A stretch of 12,719 nt of DNA from Marine Group II euryarchaeote MED-G33 (GTDB taxonomy: Archaea > Thermoplasmatota > Poseidoniia > Poseidoniales > Thalassarchaeaceae). The notes under the pieces were generated by a model. The model ran no database searches. It saw nothing but the letters and a program-made list of their open reading frames with translations, and was not told where the DNA came from. A program made the translations under genes and the position numbers. Positions 1 through 7,327 of the stretch are shown here, in pieces. The stretch is taken from assembly GCA_949538655.1 (NCBI GenBank), contig CATISE010000203.1, forward strand, positions 1 through 12,719, written 5' to 3'. The stretch's first letter is position 1, and each line of letters starts with the position of its first letter.

Positions 1-1
1 C

Positions 2-1780
2 GAAGTGTTTGATTGGGCACTAATTGTACCTGAAAGAATGGCTTCCTCTTGTTTACCAGCCTTTGCTGGACACGTTGTAAGACAATTGCATTCACAAGCT
101 CGAGAGGTTCTAGACAACTCAATCGATGATGAAGCAGACATTGATTTAGAAGAGGTTGAAATTCGAATGTTAAGACGCCTTGGAAACCTCAACGAACTTA
201 TTGATGCAGCAGAGGCTCTAGGTGAAATCGATTCAAAATATGATGCATTTCAATCGTGGATTGTCGAAAGTCTCAACCAAGATGATGATGGAGGCATTCT
301 TCTTTTCAGTCATTTTCATGCAACATTACAGCATCTACAACGACGCTTGACCGCCGATGGGATTCGTTGTGAGGTCATCACAGGACGAACACGAATGCAA
401 GATCGGGATGTGATTCGTGAACGATTTAGAAATGGAGAATTCGAAGTATTGCTTTCAAGTGAGGTCGGTAGTGAAGGGCTAGACCAACAACACTGCCATC
501 GATTGGTCAATTACGATTTGCCTTGGAATCCAATGCGAATAGAACAAAGAATTGGACGGCTGGACCGATTTGGTCAAACTGCAGATGAAATTCAAATTCT
601 AAATCTAGCAGTAGAAGGAACGATCGATGCTGCGATTTTGCACCGACTCTATCATCGAATTCGTCTTTTCGAAGATGCGCTTGGAATGCTCGATCCATTA
701 CTGGGTGAAGCGATGCGAATGGTTGCAAGAACAGAATTGGATCGACCGGTTGGTTTGCGAATGATTGCGGCTGAAGATGTGCCTAATGATGACAATGATG
801 CTGTGCTAACCTTACTCGATAAACGGGAGATGTGGCTTGATGAACGTTCAACAGATGAACGAGAATGGGTGGGCCCAGACCCAGGTATTTCAGCACTCAG
901 AAATTCAGTTGAACGACATCAGCTTGGAGTCAGTTCACAACAATTGCAAGATTGGTTGACACACCACTTGGGAGATGGGGGGCAACTATACCCCACACGA
1001 GATCGAGGGGTCTGGATGCTCGGGTTGGAACGGAATATTGTGGAAGAATTGGCAGAGCGAGCAATCGATTCCAATCGAATTGACCAAGATACTGTTGGAT
1101 GGAAAGAAATCATCACGACTGCTGTAAGTGGTTCAGGTCCTTACTGGTTCCATGTTGTTTTTGAACGAGAATTCGCACGAGAACATCCTCAACATATCTT
1201 CATCACACCATATCACCCACTCACTAGGTTAATGATGGATTTAACTCAGAGTGGAGCGCTCTTCTTGCGTGCGAAAGCACAGACCACAACACCCCCAGAT
1301 GCAGCATGGTGTGTTTGCATTGATTGGACGGTGGAGAGTCTAACACAAACCACTGTTAGACGCTGGCTTTACCTTGATTCAAGTGGAACGCCTGTCATGG
1401 ACCATGGTACTGAACCTCTAGGCTTGTTGCATTCAGGTGAAGTGGTTGGTAACTTCGATTTACGAGGATTCTTGGCTCCGATTGAAGAAGCACTTTTGGA
1501 AAGTGAACAACTTCGACTTTTACCGCTACTTGGTGAACTTCGGGAGAATGCCGAACATGCTTGGCATCAAAGAATTCTTCGAGAAATGGGTCAATTGGCT
1601 GATGCTGATTGGAGTGCACGAGCAGAGGGGCGGTTGCCCGATCCTCGTTGGGTACGAATGAAGAATAGTCTCATCACTAAATTGCAAGACGAACTCGCTA
1701 GACGTCTTGCTGATCTAGATCATATTCGAGATAATTTAGAGGGTTGCTTGAGCCTACGTGTGGCGATTCAAATCGAATAA
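2..1780 (+). CDS. SNF2-family helicase, RapA/HepA-like, C-terminal part (5' end outside window)
   Basis: The reading frame is open to the left edge, so this is the 3' part of a longer gene (about 592 codons visible). The visible protein starts near the linker between the two helicase lobes and holds the whole second RecA-like lobe: the motif IV region G-G-I-L-L-F-S-H from base 290, motif V (S-S-E-V-G-S-E-G-L-D) near 455-485, and motif VI Q-R-I-G-R-L-D-R-F-G-Q at 545-577. This pattern is typical of SNF2 ATPases of the RapA/HepA type, which translocate on double-stranded DNA and in bacteria recycle RNA polymerase. About 350 further residues follow with no motif I recognise, as in RapA-like proteins with a large C-terminal region. 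The Walker A and DEAH motifs should lie upstream of the window. The gene ends only 6 bases from the convergent Toprim gene. The family is clear; the role in this organism is not, and a defence-associated SNF2 helicase cannot be ruled out without the neighbouring genes. Confidence 0.85.
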   Translation, partial: EVFDWALIVPERMASSCLPAFAGHVVRQLHSQAREVLDNSIDDEADIDLEEVEIRMLRRLGNLNELIDAAEALGEIDSKYDAFQSWIVESLNQDDDGGILLFSHFHATLQHLQRRLTADGIRCEVITGRTRMQDRDVIRERFRNGEFEVLLSSEVGSEGLDQQHCHRLVNYDLPWNPMRIEQRIGRLDRFGQTADEIQILNLAVEGTIDAAILHRLYHRIRLFEDALGMLDPLLGEAMRMVARTELDRPVGLRMIAAEDVPNDDNDAVLTLLDKREMWLDERSTDEREWVGPDPGISALRNSVERHQLGVSSQQLQDWLTHHLGDGGQLYPTRDRGVWMLGLERNIVEELAERAIDSNRIDQDTVGWKEIITTAVSGSGPYWFHVVFEREFAREHPQHIFITPYHPLTRLMMDLTQSGALFLRAKAQTTTPPDAAWCVCIDWTVESLTQTTVRRWLYLDSSGTPVMDHGTEPLGLLHSGEVVGNFDLRGFLAPIEEALLESEQLRLLPLLGELRENAEHAWHQRILREMGQLADADWSARAEGRLPDPRWVRMKNSLITKLQDELARRLADLDHIRDNLEGCLSLRVAIQIE

Positions 1781-1786
1781 TCACTC

Positions 1787-2260
1787 TTATTCGGCACCTT
1801 CTATATCCACCGAATCGATGTAAGGCAGCAATTTTTCAGCATGAGGTCCTAATCCTTCGATTGTACGACCTTCGGGTTTCATCGAACGAACCAATTCCAT
1901 TCGGGTCTCATAATCGATTTTCATCCCAAATGCTTCCAACCTTTCACCAATTTTTCGCTGTAATTGTCCACCAGTCCGGTCCCAATCCATCAGTAGAATA
2001 ACCGATGGGCCCTGATCGACTTTGTTTAGCAACCCATATTTCTCAAAGATATACGTGACAAATCGAGATTGGTCCCATCCTCGATTGACTTGTTCAATCG
2101 GTCCATTGAACCCCATTAATTCGAGGGCGAGGCGATCATTCCTACCCTCTACGATTATTGGGCAATTGCATCCTCCTTTCTTGGTCGGACGATTGCGAAT
2201 GCGAGCTTCGCCCAAAGCACGACCTGCGGTCGTATATCTGGCATCACGATTTTTCGGCAA
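1787..2260 (-). CDS. Toprim-domain protein, UPF0292 family
   Basis: This 157-residue protein carries the Toprim signature: I-I-V-E-G-R-N-D with E38, and L-L-M-D-W-D-R-T-G-G with D92 and D94. These acidic residues bind Mg2+ in primases, topoisomerases and related nucleases. The size and motif order match the archaeal UPF0292 proteins, small stand-alone Toprim proteins of unproven function. The start is the TTG at 2258-2260: a GGAGG on the minus strand (2267-2271) sits 6 bases before it, one of the better ribosome binding sites in the window, and no ATG lies nearby in frame. The gene overlaps the end of the UPF0235 gene by 17 bases, so the two are probably translated from one message with coupling. 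The N-terminal 30 residues are basic, which fits nucleic acid binding. A role in RNA or DNA processing is an inference. Confidence 0.82.
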   Translation of the reverse strand: MPKNRDARYTTAGRALGEARIRNRPTKKGGCNCPIIVEGRNDRLALELMGFNGPIEQVNRGWDQSRFVTYIFEKYGLLNKVDQGPSVILLMDWDRTGGQLQRKIGERLEAFGMKIDYETRMELVRSMKPEGRTIEGLGPHAEKLLPYIDSVDIEGAE

Positions 2261-2573
2261 GAAAAGCCTCCAATATTGGTTCGATCTCGGAAAGATTAGT
2301 TTGACACAAACGTACTGATTTTTGTCTAGAGCGATGTCCAGAAATTATCTCGATATTTTCTGGGGAAATAGAGAATTTTTCAGCAAGCAATGCAGTGACA
2401 TTTTCATTGGCTTCTCCTTTCACTGGAGGGGTTCGGATTGCAACTTGCAAACGACCACGCCAAACGTCGATACCTTCCACTCGATTTCTCTTAGAAGCTG
2501 GTTTCACGGTGACGGCTAAAATCACAGAACTCGCTTCTTCGAGAAGGAGTCCCTCGGGCCAAGGTCCCATCAT
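2244..2573 (-). CDS. UPF0235 (DUF167/YggU-like) protein
   Basis: This 109-residue protein matches the small UPF0235 family (E. coli YggU, archaeal MTH637): a beta strand region V-I-L-A-V-T-V-K-P-A-S-K-R-N, then G-R-L-Q-V-A-I, then the family hallmark P-P-V-K-G-E-A-N-E-N around residues 48-57, and the I-I-S-G-H-R-S-R-Q-K strand near 79-88. The biochemical function of the family is unknown. Two consecutive ATG codons (2571-2573 and 2568-2570) could start it, and no ribosome binding site is visible before them. An AT-rich TATA-like box about 29 bases upstream suggests a leaderless message. It is the first gene of a two-gene minus-strand unit with the overlapping Toprim gene and is divergent from the oxidase operon. 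The pairing with a Toprim protein may mean a shared nucleic acid role, but this is only context. Confidence 0.85.
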   Translation of the reverse strand: MMGPWPEGLLLEEASSVILAVTVKPASKRNRVEGIDVWRGRLQVAIRTPPVKGEANENVTALLAEKFSISPENIEIISGHRSRQKSVRLCQTNLSEIEPILEAFLAEKS

Positions 2574-2598
2574 GAATCGGCCAATGGGGCTGATTCTT

Positions 2599-2606
2599 GA
2601 TTTATT
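2599..2606 (-). promoter_or_regulatory. Putative TATA box for the UPF0235-Toprim unit
   Basis: On the minus strand the sequence reads AATAAATC, centred about 29 bases before the first ATG of the UPF0235 gene. That is the expected distance for an archaeal TATA box serving a leaderless transcript. The match to the archaeal consensus is only partial. Confidence 0.3.
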
Positions 2607-2639
2607 CGGAAGGGTTTAGATTTCAATCGGTTTTACTGA

Positions 2640-2655
2640 CCCCCCTACGGGGGGG
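2640..2655 (+). promoter_or_regulatory. GC hairpin with UACG tetraloop in the divergent oxidase promoter region
   Basis: Six C residues (2640-2645) face six G residues (2650-2655) across the loop TACG. As RNA this gives a perfect 6-bp all-GC stem closed by C(UACG)G, a member of the extra-stable UNCG tetraloop class. It lies between the divergent UPF0235 gene and coxB, upstream of the likely coxB TATA box. It would therefore be in a coxB leader only if transcription starts further upstream. It is not followed by a T run, so a classic terminator is unlikely. The role is unknown. Confidence 0.55.
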
Positions 2656-2666
2656 CAGAGAACTCT

Positions 2667-2673
2667 CATATAG
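2667..2673 (+). promoter_or_regulatory. Putative TATA box of the oxidase operon
   Basis: CATATAG lies about 36 bases before the coxB ATG. A transcription start about 25 bases downstream would leave a very short leader. A GAGG at 2695-2698, 7 bases before the ATG, could act as ribosome binding site if transcription starts slightly earlier. The box is a partial match to the archaeal consensus. Confidence 0.35.
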
Positions 2674-2705
2674 CGTCCTCACGCCGGCCCGGTTGAGGCT
2701 AATCT

Positions 2706-3416
2706 ATGCGAGCAGGTGGCGAGATATTTTGGTACCTATTCGATATATGGAATATCTGGGCGGCTATCGTTTGCTTAATCGTCGCAGTTTGGTTGTTCCA
2801 TCACTCTCTAAAATACCGCTCAACAGATGGTAGTGATAACAACATTGACGATTTCAAACCTGGTGTTTTCCCAAGGGAAAATGATGACCTCAAAATGGAA
2901 TTGACTTGGACTATTGTGCCTTTCATTCTTATTGTCTATCTTACCTATATCGCTTGGGGGCCCATTGATGATATGTGGTCGGCAGACCCTGATGCTCACG
3001 AAATTAGTGTTACTGGGAATCAGTGGTATTGGGATTTTGATTGTGATCCATTCCGGGGTACTGAAAATGCGCCAGAATCTTATCTTCCAATGGAAAATCG
3101 TTCCTCAGCAGTGTTTTACGATGAAAATGGAATTTTGATTTGTGAAATCACTACCATAGAAGTTGAAGGGCAAATCAAACCCATGTTGCGTGTAAAGGCC
3201 GAACAATCCTACGGATTCCTCCTCACATCGAATGATGTCACCCATGCTCCGTTCTTCCTCGATTGGGGAATCAAGGAAGATGCCCAACCAGGTATGCAAA
3301 CAAGATTGTATCACACTCCTAGTATGGATGAGGTTGGATCGTCCCTGCTTATGTGTACAGAATACTGTGGTAAAGACCACGGTTACATGACCGCTGTTGT
3401 TGAGGTCTTTGTGTAA
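2706..3416 (+). CDS. coxB: Cytochrome c oxidase subunit II (CuA subunit)
   Basis: Subunit II takes electrons from the soluble donor through its binuclear CuA centre and passes them to heme a in subunit I. The 236-residue protein has two membrane helices (about 8-30 and 66-84; the second opens with the family motif E65-L-T-W-T-I-V-P) and then an extracytoplasmic cupredoxin domain. The electron-entry aromatic motif Q-W-Y-W is at 106-109. All CuA ligands are visible: H180 in D-V-T-H-A-P-F, then C217, E219, C221, H225 and M228 in C-T-E-Y-C-G-K-D-H-G-Y-M. There is no cleavable signal peptide and no fused heme c domain, so the electron donor is probably a separate cupredoxin or cytochrome not encoded here. 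It is the first gene of the operon, with coxA starting 6 bases after its stop. The ATG start has a possible GAGG site 7 bases upstream. Confidence 0.96.
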   Translation: MRAGGEIFWYLFDIWNIWAAIVCLIVAVWLFHHSLKYRSTDGSDNNIDDFKPGVFPRENDDLKMELTWTIVPFILIVYLTYIAWGPIDDMWSADPDAHEISVTGNQWYWDFDCDPFRGTENAPESYLPMENRSSAVFYDENGILICEITTIEVEGQIKPMLRVKAEQSYGFLLTSNDVTHAPFFLDWGIKEDAQPGMQTRLYHTPSMDEVGSSLLMCTEYCGKDHGYMTAVVEVFV

Positions 3417-3422
3417 GGTGAT

Positions 3423-5759
3423 ATGATGATTGGTTCAATGAATAAATCACGCACCCTCGGAATTCTCGCCATCCTGCTGTTGGCAGTTGCTATCGCACCA
3501 AGTGCCCAATCATACCCAACAGGGATTTCTGGTGCGCAAGACGGTGGGTGTTCCTGTCACGGGCAAACCCCCAGTACCGAAGTTGTAGCCAGCCTAGAGG
3601 GGCTTCCTAGCGAACTTGAGGCTGGAGCAACCTACACACTCAACATCACATTCACTGGTGGCCCATCATACAATGATAATGCAAATCCTGCCGCACTCGG
3701 TGGATTCCACCTTTGGGTGAGTGATGGTGTTCTAGCACCGGTTGACGAAATGGTTCAACTAAACAGTGATGGGAGTGTTACCCACACTGGAACAGATAAG
3801 GCAGACACTGGAATGGGCAATGACCAACGCAACTGGACTGTTGAGTGGACTGCCCCTATGGATGGTGGAGCCAAATTTATCCTCCATGTGAATTCAGTCA
3901 ATGGTGACCAGACAAACGGCGGCGACATGTGGGGTAAACTCACAGCCGACGTTGGGCCGCAACCAGCTGAACAGGCCAGTGGACTCACAGTTCTCGCAAG
4001 TGCAATCCTACTGATGGTAGTCATCACACTCAGTTGTATCCTTTGGGTATTCTACCGGCAAGACCCTGGCGCCTTTGCTTGGGAACGGTTCTGGCCATGG
4101 TTTAGTGATTACATCACCAGTACTGATCACAAAAAGGTCGGGACGCTGTACATGGTCAACGGACTTTTCTTCTTGGGTGTAGGCGGATTATTCGCGCTCA
4201 TCTTCCGAGTGCAATTGGCTGTACCAGGGAATGATTTCCTCACCCAAGATGAATACAACCAGTTCTTCACAATGCACGGCACAACGATGATTTTCTTGGC
4301 TGCTATGCCAATGATTGCTGGATTTGCAAACTGGATTGTGCCTTTGCAAATCGGTGCTCAGGATTTGGCCCTACCACGTTTGAATGCACTGGCATTCTGG
4401 CTCAACCCCGCTGCAGCACTCCTCCTCTTCTCTGGAATTTTCAGTGGACAGGGTGCCGATACAGGTTGGACTGGTTATGCACCATACATTGTATCACATA
4501 CAGCTCATTCGGGTGCGACGTTATGGGTGGCTGGCCAAATTCTGATTGTCGCATCGTCGACCGTTTCTGGTATCAACTTCATGACTACGTTCTGTACGAT
4601 GCGAGCCCCGGGTATGGGCTGGATGCACATGCCACTGTTCTCATGGTCAATGTTAATTGCAACATTGATGCTATTCATCTCAATCCCTGCATTCGGAATT
4701 GGCCTGATTCAAGTCTTACTAGATCGAACGATAGGGACGGTGTTCTATGAGGTGGCCGCGGGAGGTGACCCCCTACTCTGGAGTCACCTATTCTGGTACT
4801 TCGGACACCCGGAAGTGTACGTGGTTGTGCTACCTGCCTTCGGTGTGATTTCTGAAGTATTGTCCACCAGTGCACGGCGTACCATCTTTGGATACAAGTC
4901 AATGGTCTTCGCACTCGCAGGTATTGGAATCGTTGGGTTCATTGTTTATGGGCACCACATGTTCACATCCGGAATGAGTCCAGTATTGCGCTTCGTAACA
5001 ATGTTGACTACCATGTTGGTTGCGGTTCCAACCGGTATCAAGATCTTCAACTGGTTGCAAACGATGCACGGTGGCAGTCTTGTCTACAGAACACATACTC
5101 TGTGGGCTCTCGGATTTTTAGTTACCTTTACCCTTGGTGGGATTTCAGGAATGTACTTCCCGGCTGTGGCCATGGATTTGCACCTTCACGAAACTTACTT
5201 CGTCGTTGCACACTTCCACTACGTATTCGTGGGTGGAATCATTTTCGGACTTTATTCTGGAATCTACTATTGGTTCCCCAAGGCTACCGGACGAATGATG
5301 AACGAGAAGGTTGGAATCCTCCATTTTATGACTGGATTTATCTCTTACAATCTGATTTTCTGGCCCATGCACAGACTTGGAATCCAAGGTCAGGCACGTA
5401 GGCAACACACTTACTTCATCACCACAGATGAGTACTTTGCACTACCTCCTGAAGCTGCAGATTGGAATATGCTGATTACTATCGCTGCATTCATGTTCTT
5501 TGCCAGTAACCTGATTTTGGTCTACAATATGATTAGTAGCGGACTTCGAGGGCAGAAGGCACCAAGTGATCCTTGGGGCGGATGGTCGATGGAGTGGTTG
5601 GTCTCTAGCCCACCCCCTACCCCATCCCATGACCCAAGCAACCTGCCTGTGTTAGAATTCGCTGAAATCCACGGAGATAGTGAACCCGGGTTCTTTGGTA
5701 AGATGATTCAATGGATGATGATTCCTGAAGATGGTGAAGATGGAGGTGAAGAAGAATGA
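3423..5759 (+). CDS. coxA: Cytochrome c oxidase subunit I with an exported N-terminal domain (A-type heme-copper oxidase)
   Basis: This is the catalytic subunit that reduces O2 to water and pumps protons. Visible residues: heme a ligands H285 (F-F-T-M-H-G) and H599; heme a3 ligand H597 in V-V-A-H-F-H-Y; CuB ligands H462, H511 and H512; the H-P-E-V-Y element with E464 and the cross-link Tyr Y466, marking an A1-type enzyme; K-channel K540 in P-T-G-I-K; and the paired Arg R659-R660. The protein has 778 residues against about 540 for a plain subunit I. The extra length is mostly N-terminal: a signal-like hydrophobic segment (about 11-30), an outside domain of about 155 residues with D-G-G-C-S-C-H-G at 40-47, and an added membrane helix at about 188-211 before the usual core begins near 230. 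The outside domain resembles Reeler/choice-of-anchor-V-type beta domains; this assignment is by eye. The ATG at 3423 follows GGTGAT directly; ATGs at 3426 and 3438 are alternatives. The stop overlaps coxC by four bases (ATGA). Confidence 0.96.
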   Translation: MMIGSMNKSRTLGILAILLLAVAIAPSAQSYPTGISGAQDGGCSCHGQTPSTEVVASLEGLPSELEAGATYTLNITFTGGPSYNDNANPAALGGFHLWVSDGVLAPVDEMVQLNSDGSVTHTGTDKADTGMGNDQRNWTVEWTAPMDGGAKFILHVNSVNGDQTNGGDMWGKLTADVGPQPAEQASGLTVLASAILLMVVITLSCILWVFYRQDPGAFAWERFWPWFSDYITSTDHKKVGTLYMVNGLFFLGVGGLFALIFRVQLAVPGNDFLTQDEYNQFFTMHGTTMIFLAAMPMIAGFANWIVPLQIGAQDLALPRLNALAFWLNPAAALLLFSGIFSGQGADTGWTGYAPYIVSHTAHSGATLWVAGQILIVASSTVSGINFMTTFCTMRAPGMGWMHMPLFSWSMLIATLMLFISIPAFGIGLIQVLLDRTIGTVFYEVAAGGDPLLWSHLFWYFGHPEVYVVVLPAFGVISEVLSTSARRTIFGYKSMVFALAGIGIVGFIVYGHHMFTSGMSPVLRFVTMLTTMLVAVPTGIKIFNWLQTMHGGSLVYRTHTLWALGFLVTFTLGGISGMYFPAVAMDLHLHETYFVVAHFHYVFVGGIIFGLYSGIYYWFPKATGRMMNEKVGILHFMTGFISYNLIFWPMHRLGIQGQARRQHTYFITTDEYFALPPEAADWNMLITIAAFMFFASNLILVYNMISSGLRGQKAPSDPWGGWSMEWLVSSPPPTPSHDPSNLPVLEFAEIHGDSEPGFFGKMIQWMMIPEDGEDGGEEE

Positions 5760-6913
5760 GTTACGGAGGACACGATGACCACCACCACGACCACCAGCAC
5801 AGCCATTGGGGCCCACACGATTGGGATCATGGCCACGGTGGTGCACCTCACAATTCATGGGCTCCAATTATGATCGCCTTTGGTTCTAGCTTGTTCCTAC
5901 TCGGATTTACCAAGGTGTTCACACAAACCTGGGATGATGAGGCTGATCTCTGGACCTATGCGATCCACTCATCACAAATTGGCCTCCTCATTGCTGGATT
6001 GGCCATCTTCTCTGCAGGAATTACAGTATTCTGGAGGCAAGATTGGAGCCACAGTGGTTCATTCGAACCGAAAGCTGTTGGCACACCTTTCCGAACGATC
6101 GATATTCGTAAGGTTGCAATCTGGATGTTCTTGATGTCTGAAATGATGGTCTTTAGCAGTCTCTTCAGTACCTACATTCGATACAGGACTGGCTTTGACA
6201 ATTGTGTATCTCTATTCGAAAGCAGCATTGAGCCCGGATCAACCGTCGTGCTTGAGGCTGGTCAGCAGTGCTGGCTTCCTGCTTCCTACTTCATTGCAGA
6301 AGGTGGATATCACCAAGCGAATGCACATGCTGCTTTGGGCTTCATGCCTGATACACTCATTCCAGGTGCAATCAACACATTCGCACTGATTGTCTCATCA
6401 TACACAATTGTTCTCGCACTAAAAACAGCAAAGGACACTACTCTAAGTGATGCAGAACGAAACAGTAAGGTTGGAAAGTATCTCTCAATCACTCTATTCC
6501 TAGCAACACTCTTCTTGACATTCAAGTTGATTGAGTGGTTCGTTGGATTTGAGATTGGAGACAAAGGCGATTGGTATCACTTCTATGCCCCATCATTGAG
6601 TGCTGATCATTTTACTATACACGAATCTGAGTATACCTATTGCCATCTTTATGATGAAGCTGCTCACGCTTGTACACCTGGAAATGAGGCGATTTTCGAC
6701 ATACGTATGTCTGCATCTACATTCTATGTGACCACAGGTACACACGGTGTTCACGTATTCGGTGGAATGGTTGCATTGGCCTACATGGTTCTGAAGGCGT
6801 TCCGTGGTGGATACACACCCCAGAATGCTGTCAGTATCGAATATTTCGGCCTCTATTGGCACTTTGTGGACTTGGTTTGGGTGTTGGTCTTCCCCGCATT
6901 CTATCTGTATTAA
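5756..6913 (+). CDS. coxC: Cytochrome c oxidase subunit III with His-rich N-terminus and enlarged outside loops
   Basis: Subunit III stabilises the catalytic core and supports proton uptake. The 385-residue protein shows seven membrane helices, roughly 33-55, 74-95, 116-141, 198-222, 240-263, 321-346 and 361-385. Family signatures are the helix-3 Glu E129 in L-M-S-E-M-M-V-F, the T-G-T-H-G-V-H-V motif with H330 and H333, and the C-terminal Y-W-H-F-V-D-L-V-W-V. It is about 100 residues longer than common bacterial versions. The first 32 residues hold some ten His plus Asp. Soluble insertions occur between helices 3 and 4 (about 145-196, with C150 and C172) and helices 5 and 6 (about 266-318, with C296 and C306). 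With the usual N-inside topology both insertions lie outside the membrane. Translation is coupled to coxA through the ATGA overlap. Confidence 0.95.
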   Translation: MSYGGHDDHHHDHQHSHWGPHDWDHGHGGAPHNSWAPIMIAFGSSLFLLGFTKVFTQTWDDEADLWTYAIHSSQIGLLIAGLAIFSAGITVFWRQDWSHSGSFEPKAVGTPFRTIDIRKVAIWMFLMSEMMVFSSLFSTYIRYRTGFDNCVSLFESSIEPGSTVVLEAGQQCWLPASYFIAEGGYHQANAHAALGFMPDTLIPGAINTFALIVSSYTIVLALKTAKDTTLSDAERNSKVGKYLSITLFLATLFLTFKLIEWFVGFEIGDKGDWYHFYAPSLSADHFTIHESEYTYCHLYDEAAHACTPGNEAIFDIRMSASTFYVTTGTHGVHVFGGMVALAYMVLKAFRGGYTPQNAVSIEYFGLYWHFVDLVWVLVFPAFYLY

Positions 6914-6925
6914 GGAGGCATCAAA

Positions 6926-7282
6926 ATGGGTGAACATGGACATCATACAATTCTGGGATTCGACCGATATGCATTCAACTTCTGGGTGTTGATGATATTC
7001 ACAGCCATCGAAGTGGTCGCTGTTGCGCTCACGTTCTCAATGAAAGGAACTGTCAGTATGAATACAGTTGTGTTTATTCTCGTCGCTGTTGGAATCGTCA
7101 AAGGAGTAGGGATCGCTGCAATTTTCATGCATCTACAAGGTGATCCTGACAGTCGAGTTCTCACCGCAACCGCATTGTTCCCAGTGTTTTTCATTGTCGT
7201 CATGGTGTTGTTCATCGGCTTGACACACCCGGATGCTGCAGATACTTTGCCAGCATGGTGTCGCCCTGGATACTACAATTGA
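6926..7282 (+). CDS. Small cytochrome c oxidase subunit IV (prokaryotic COX4 type)
   Basis: This 118-residue protein has three membrane helices (about 15-37, 45-69, 78-100) and the short motif I-F-M-H-L-Q at 66-71, which is typical of the small prokaryotic oxidase subunit IV that packs against subunits I and III and aids assembly. Its position directly after coxC supports the assignment. A strong ribosome binding site GGAGG (6914-6918) begins right after the coxC stop, 7 bases before the ATG. The N-terminus again carries His residues (G-E-H-G-H-H). The last 18 residues, including W111 and C112, form a short tail on the opposite side. It is the last gene of the operon before the tRNA-Ser. Confidence 0.88.
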   Translation: MGEHGHHTILGFDRYAFNFWVLMIFTAIEVVAVALTFSMKGTVSMNTVVFILVAVGIVKGVGIAAIFMHLQGDPDSRVLTATALFPVFFIVVMVLFIGLTHPDAADTLPAWCRPGYYN

Positions 7283-7294
7283 TGAAGGTCAACA

Positions 7295-7302
7295 CACATA
7301 TC
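7295..7302 (+). promoter_or_regulatory. Putative TATA box for tRNA-Ser
   Basis: CACATATC is centred about 29 bases before the mature 5' end of the tRNA. That fits an archaeal TATA box with a transcription start a few bases upstream of the tRNA. The evidence is position and AT content only. Confidence 0.3.
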
Positions 7303-7318
7303 CGAGCAGTGTCTCGGA
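7301..7318 (+). other. Short hairpin between the oxidase operon and tRNA-Ser
   Basis: TCCGAG (7301-7306) and CTCGGA (7313-7318) form a perfect 6-bp stem around the loop CAGTGT, starting 19 bases after the subunit IV stop codon. It could stabilise the 3' end of the oxidase message or mark the processing boundary if the tRNA is cotranscribed. No T run follows, so intrinsic termination is not supported. Confidence 0.4.
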
Positions 7319-7327
7319 CCCTCTGTT

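Noticed and set aside
2640..2655. Intrinsic terminator
   Set aside because: No T run follows on either strand, and it lies between divergent gene starts where no transcript is expected to end.
4466..5408. Several 60-100 residue open frames in other frames of coxA
   Set aside because: They are shadows of a gene whose real frame has full oxidase motifs throughout.
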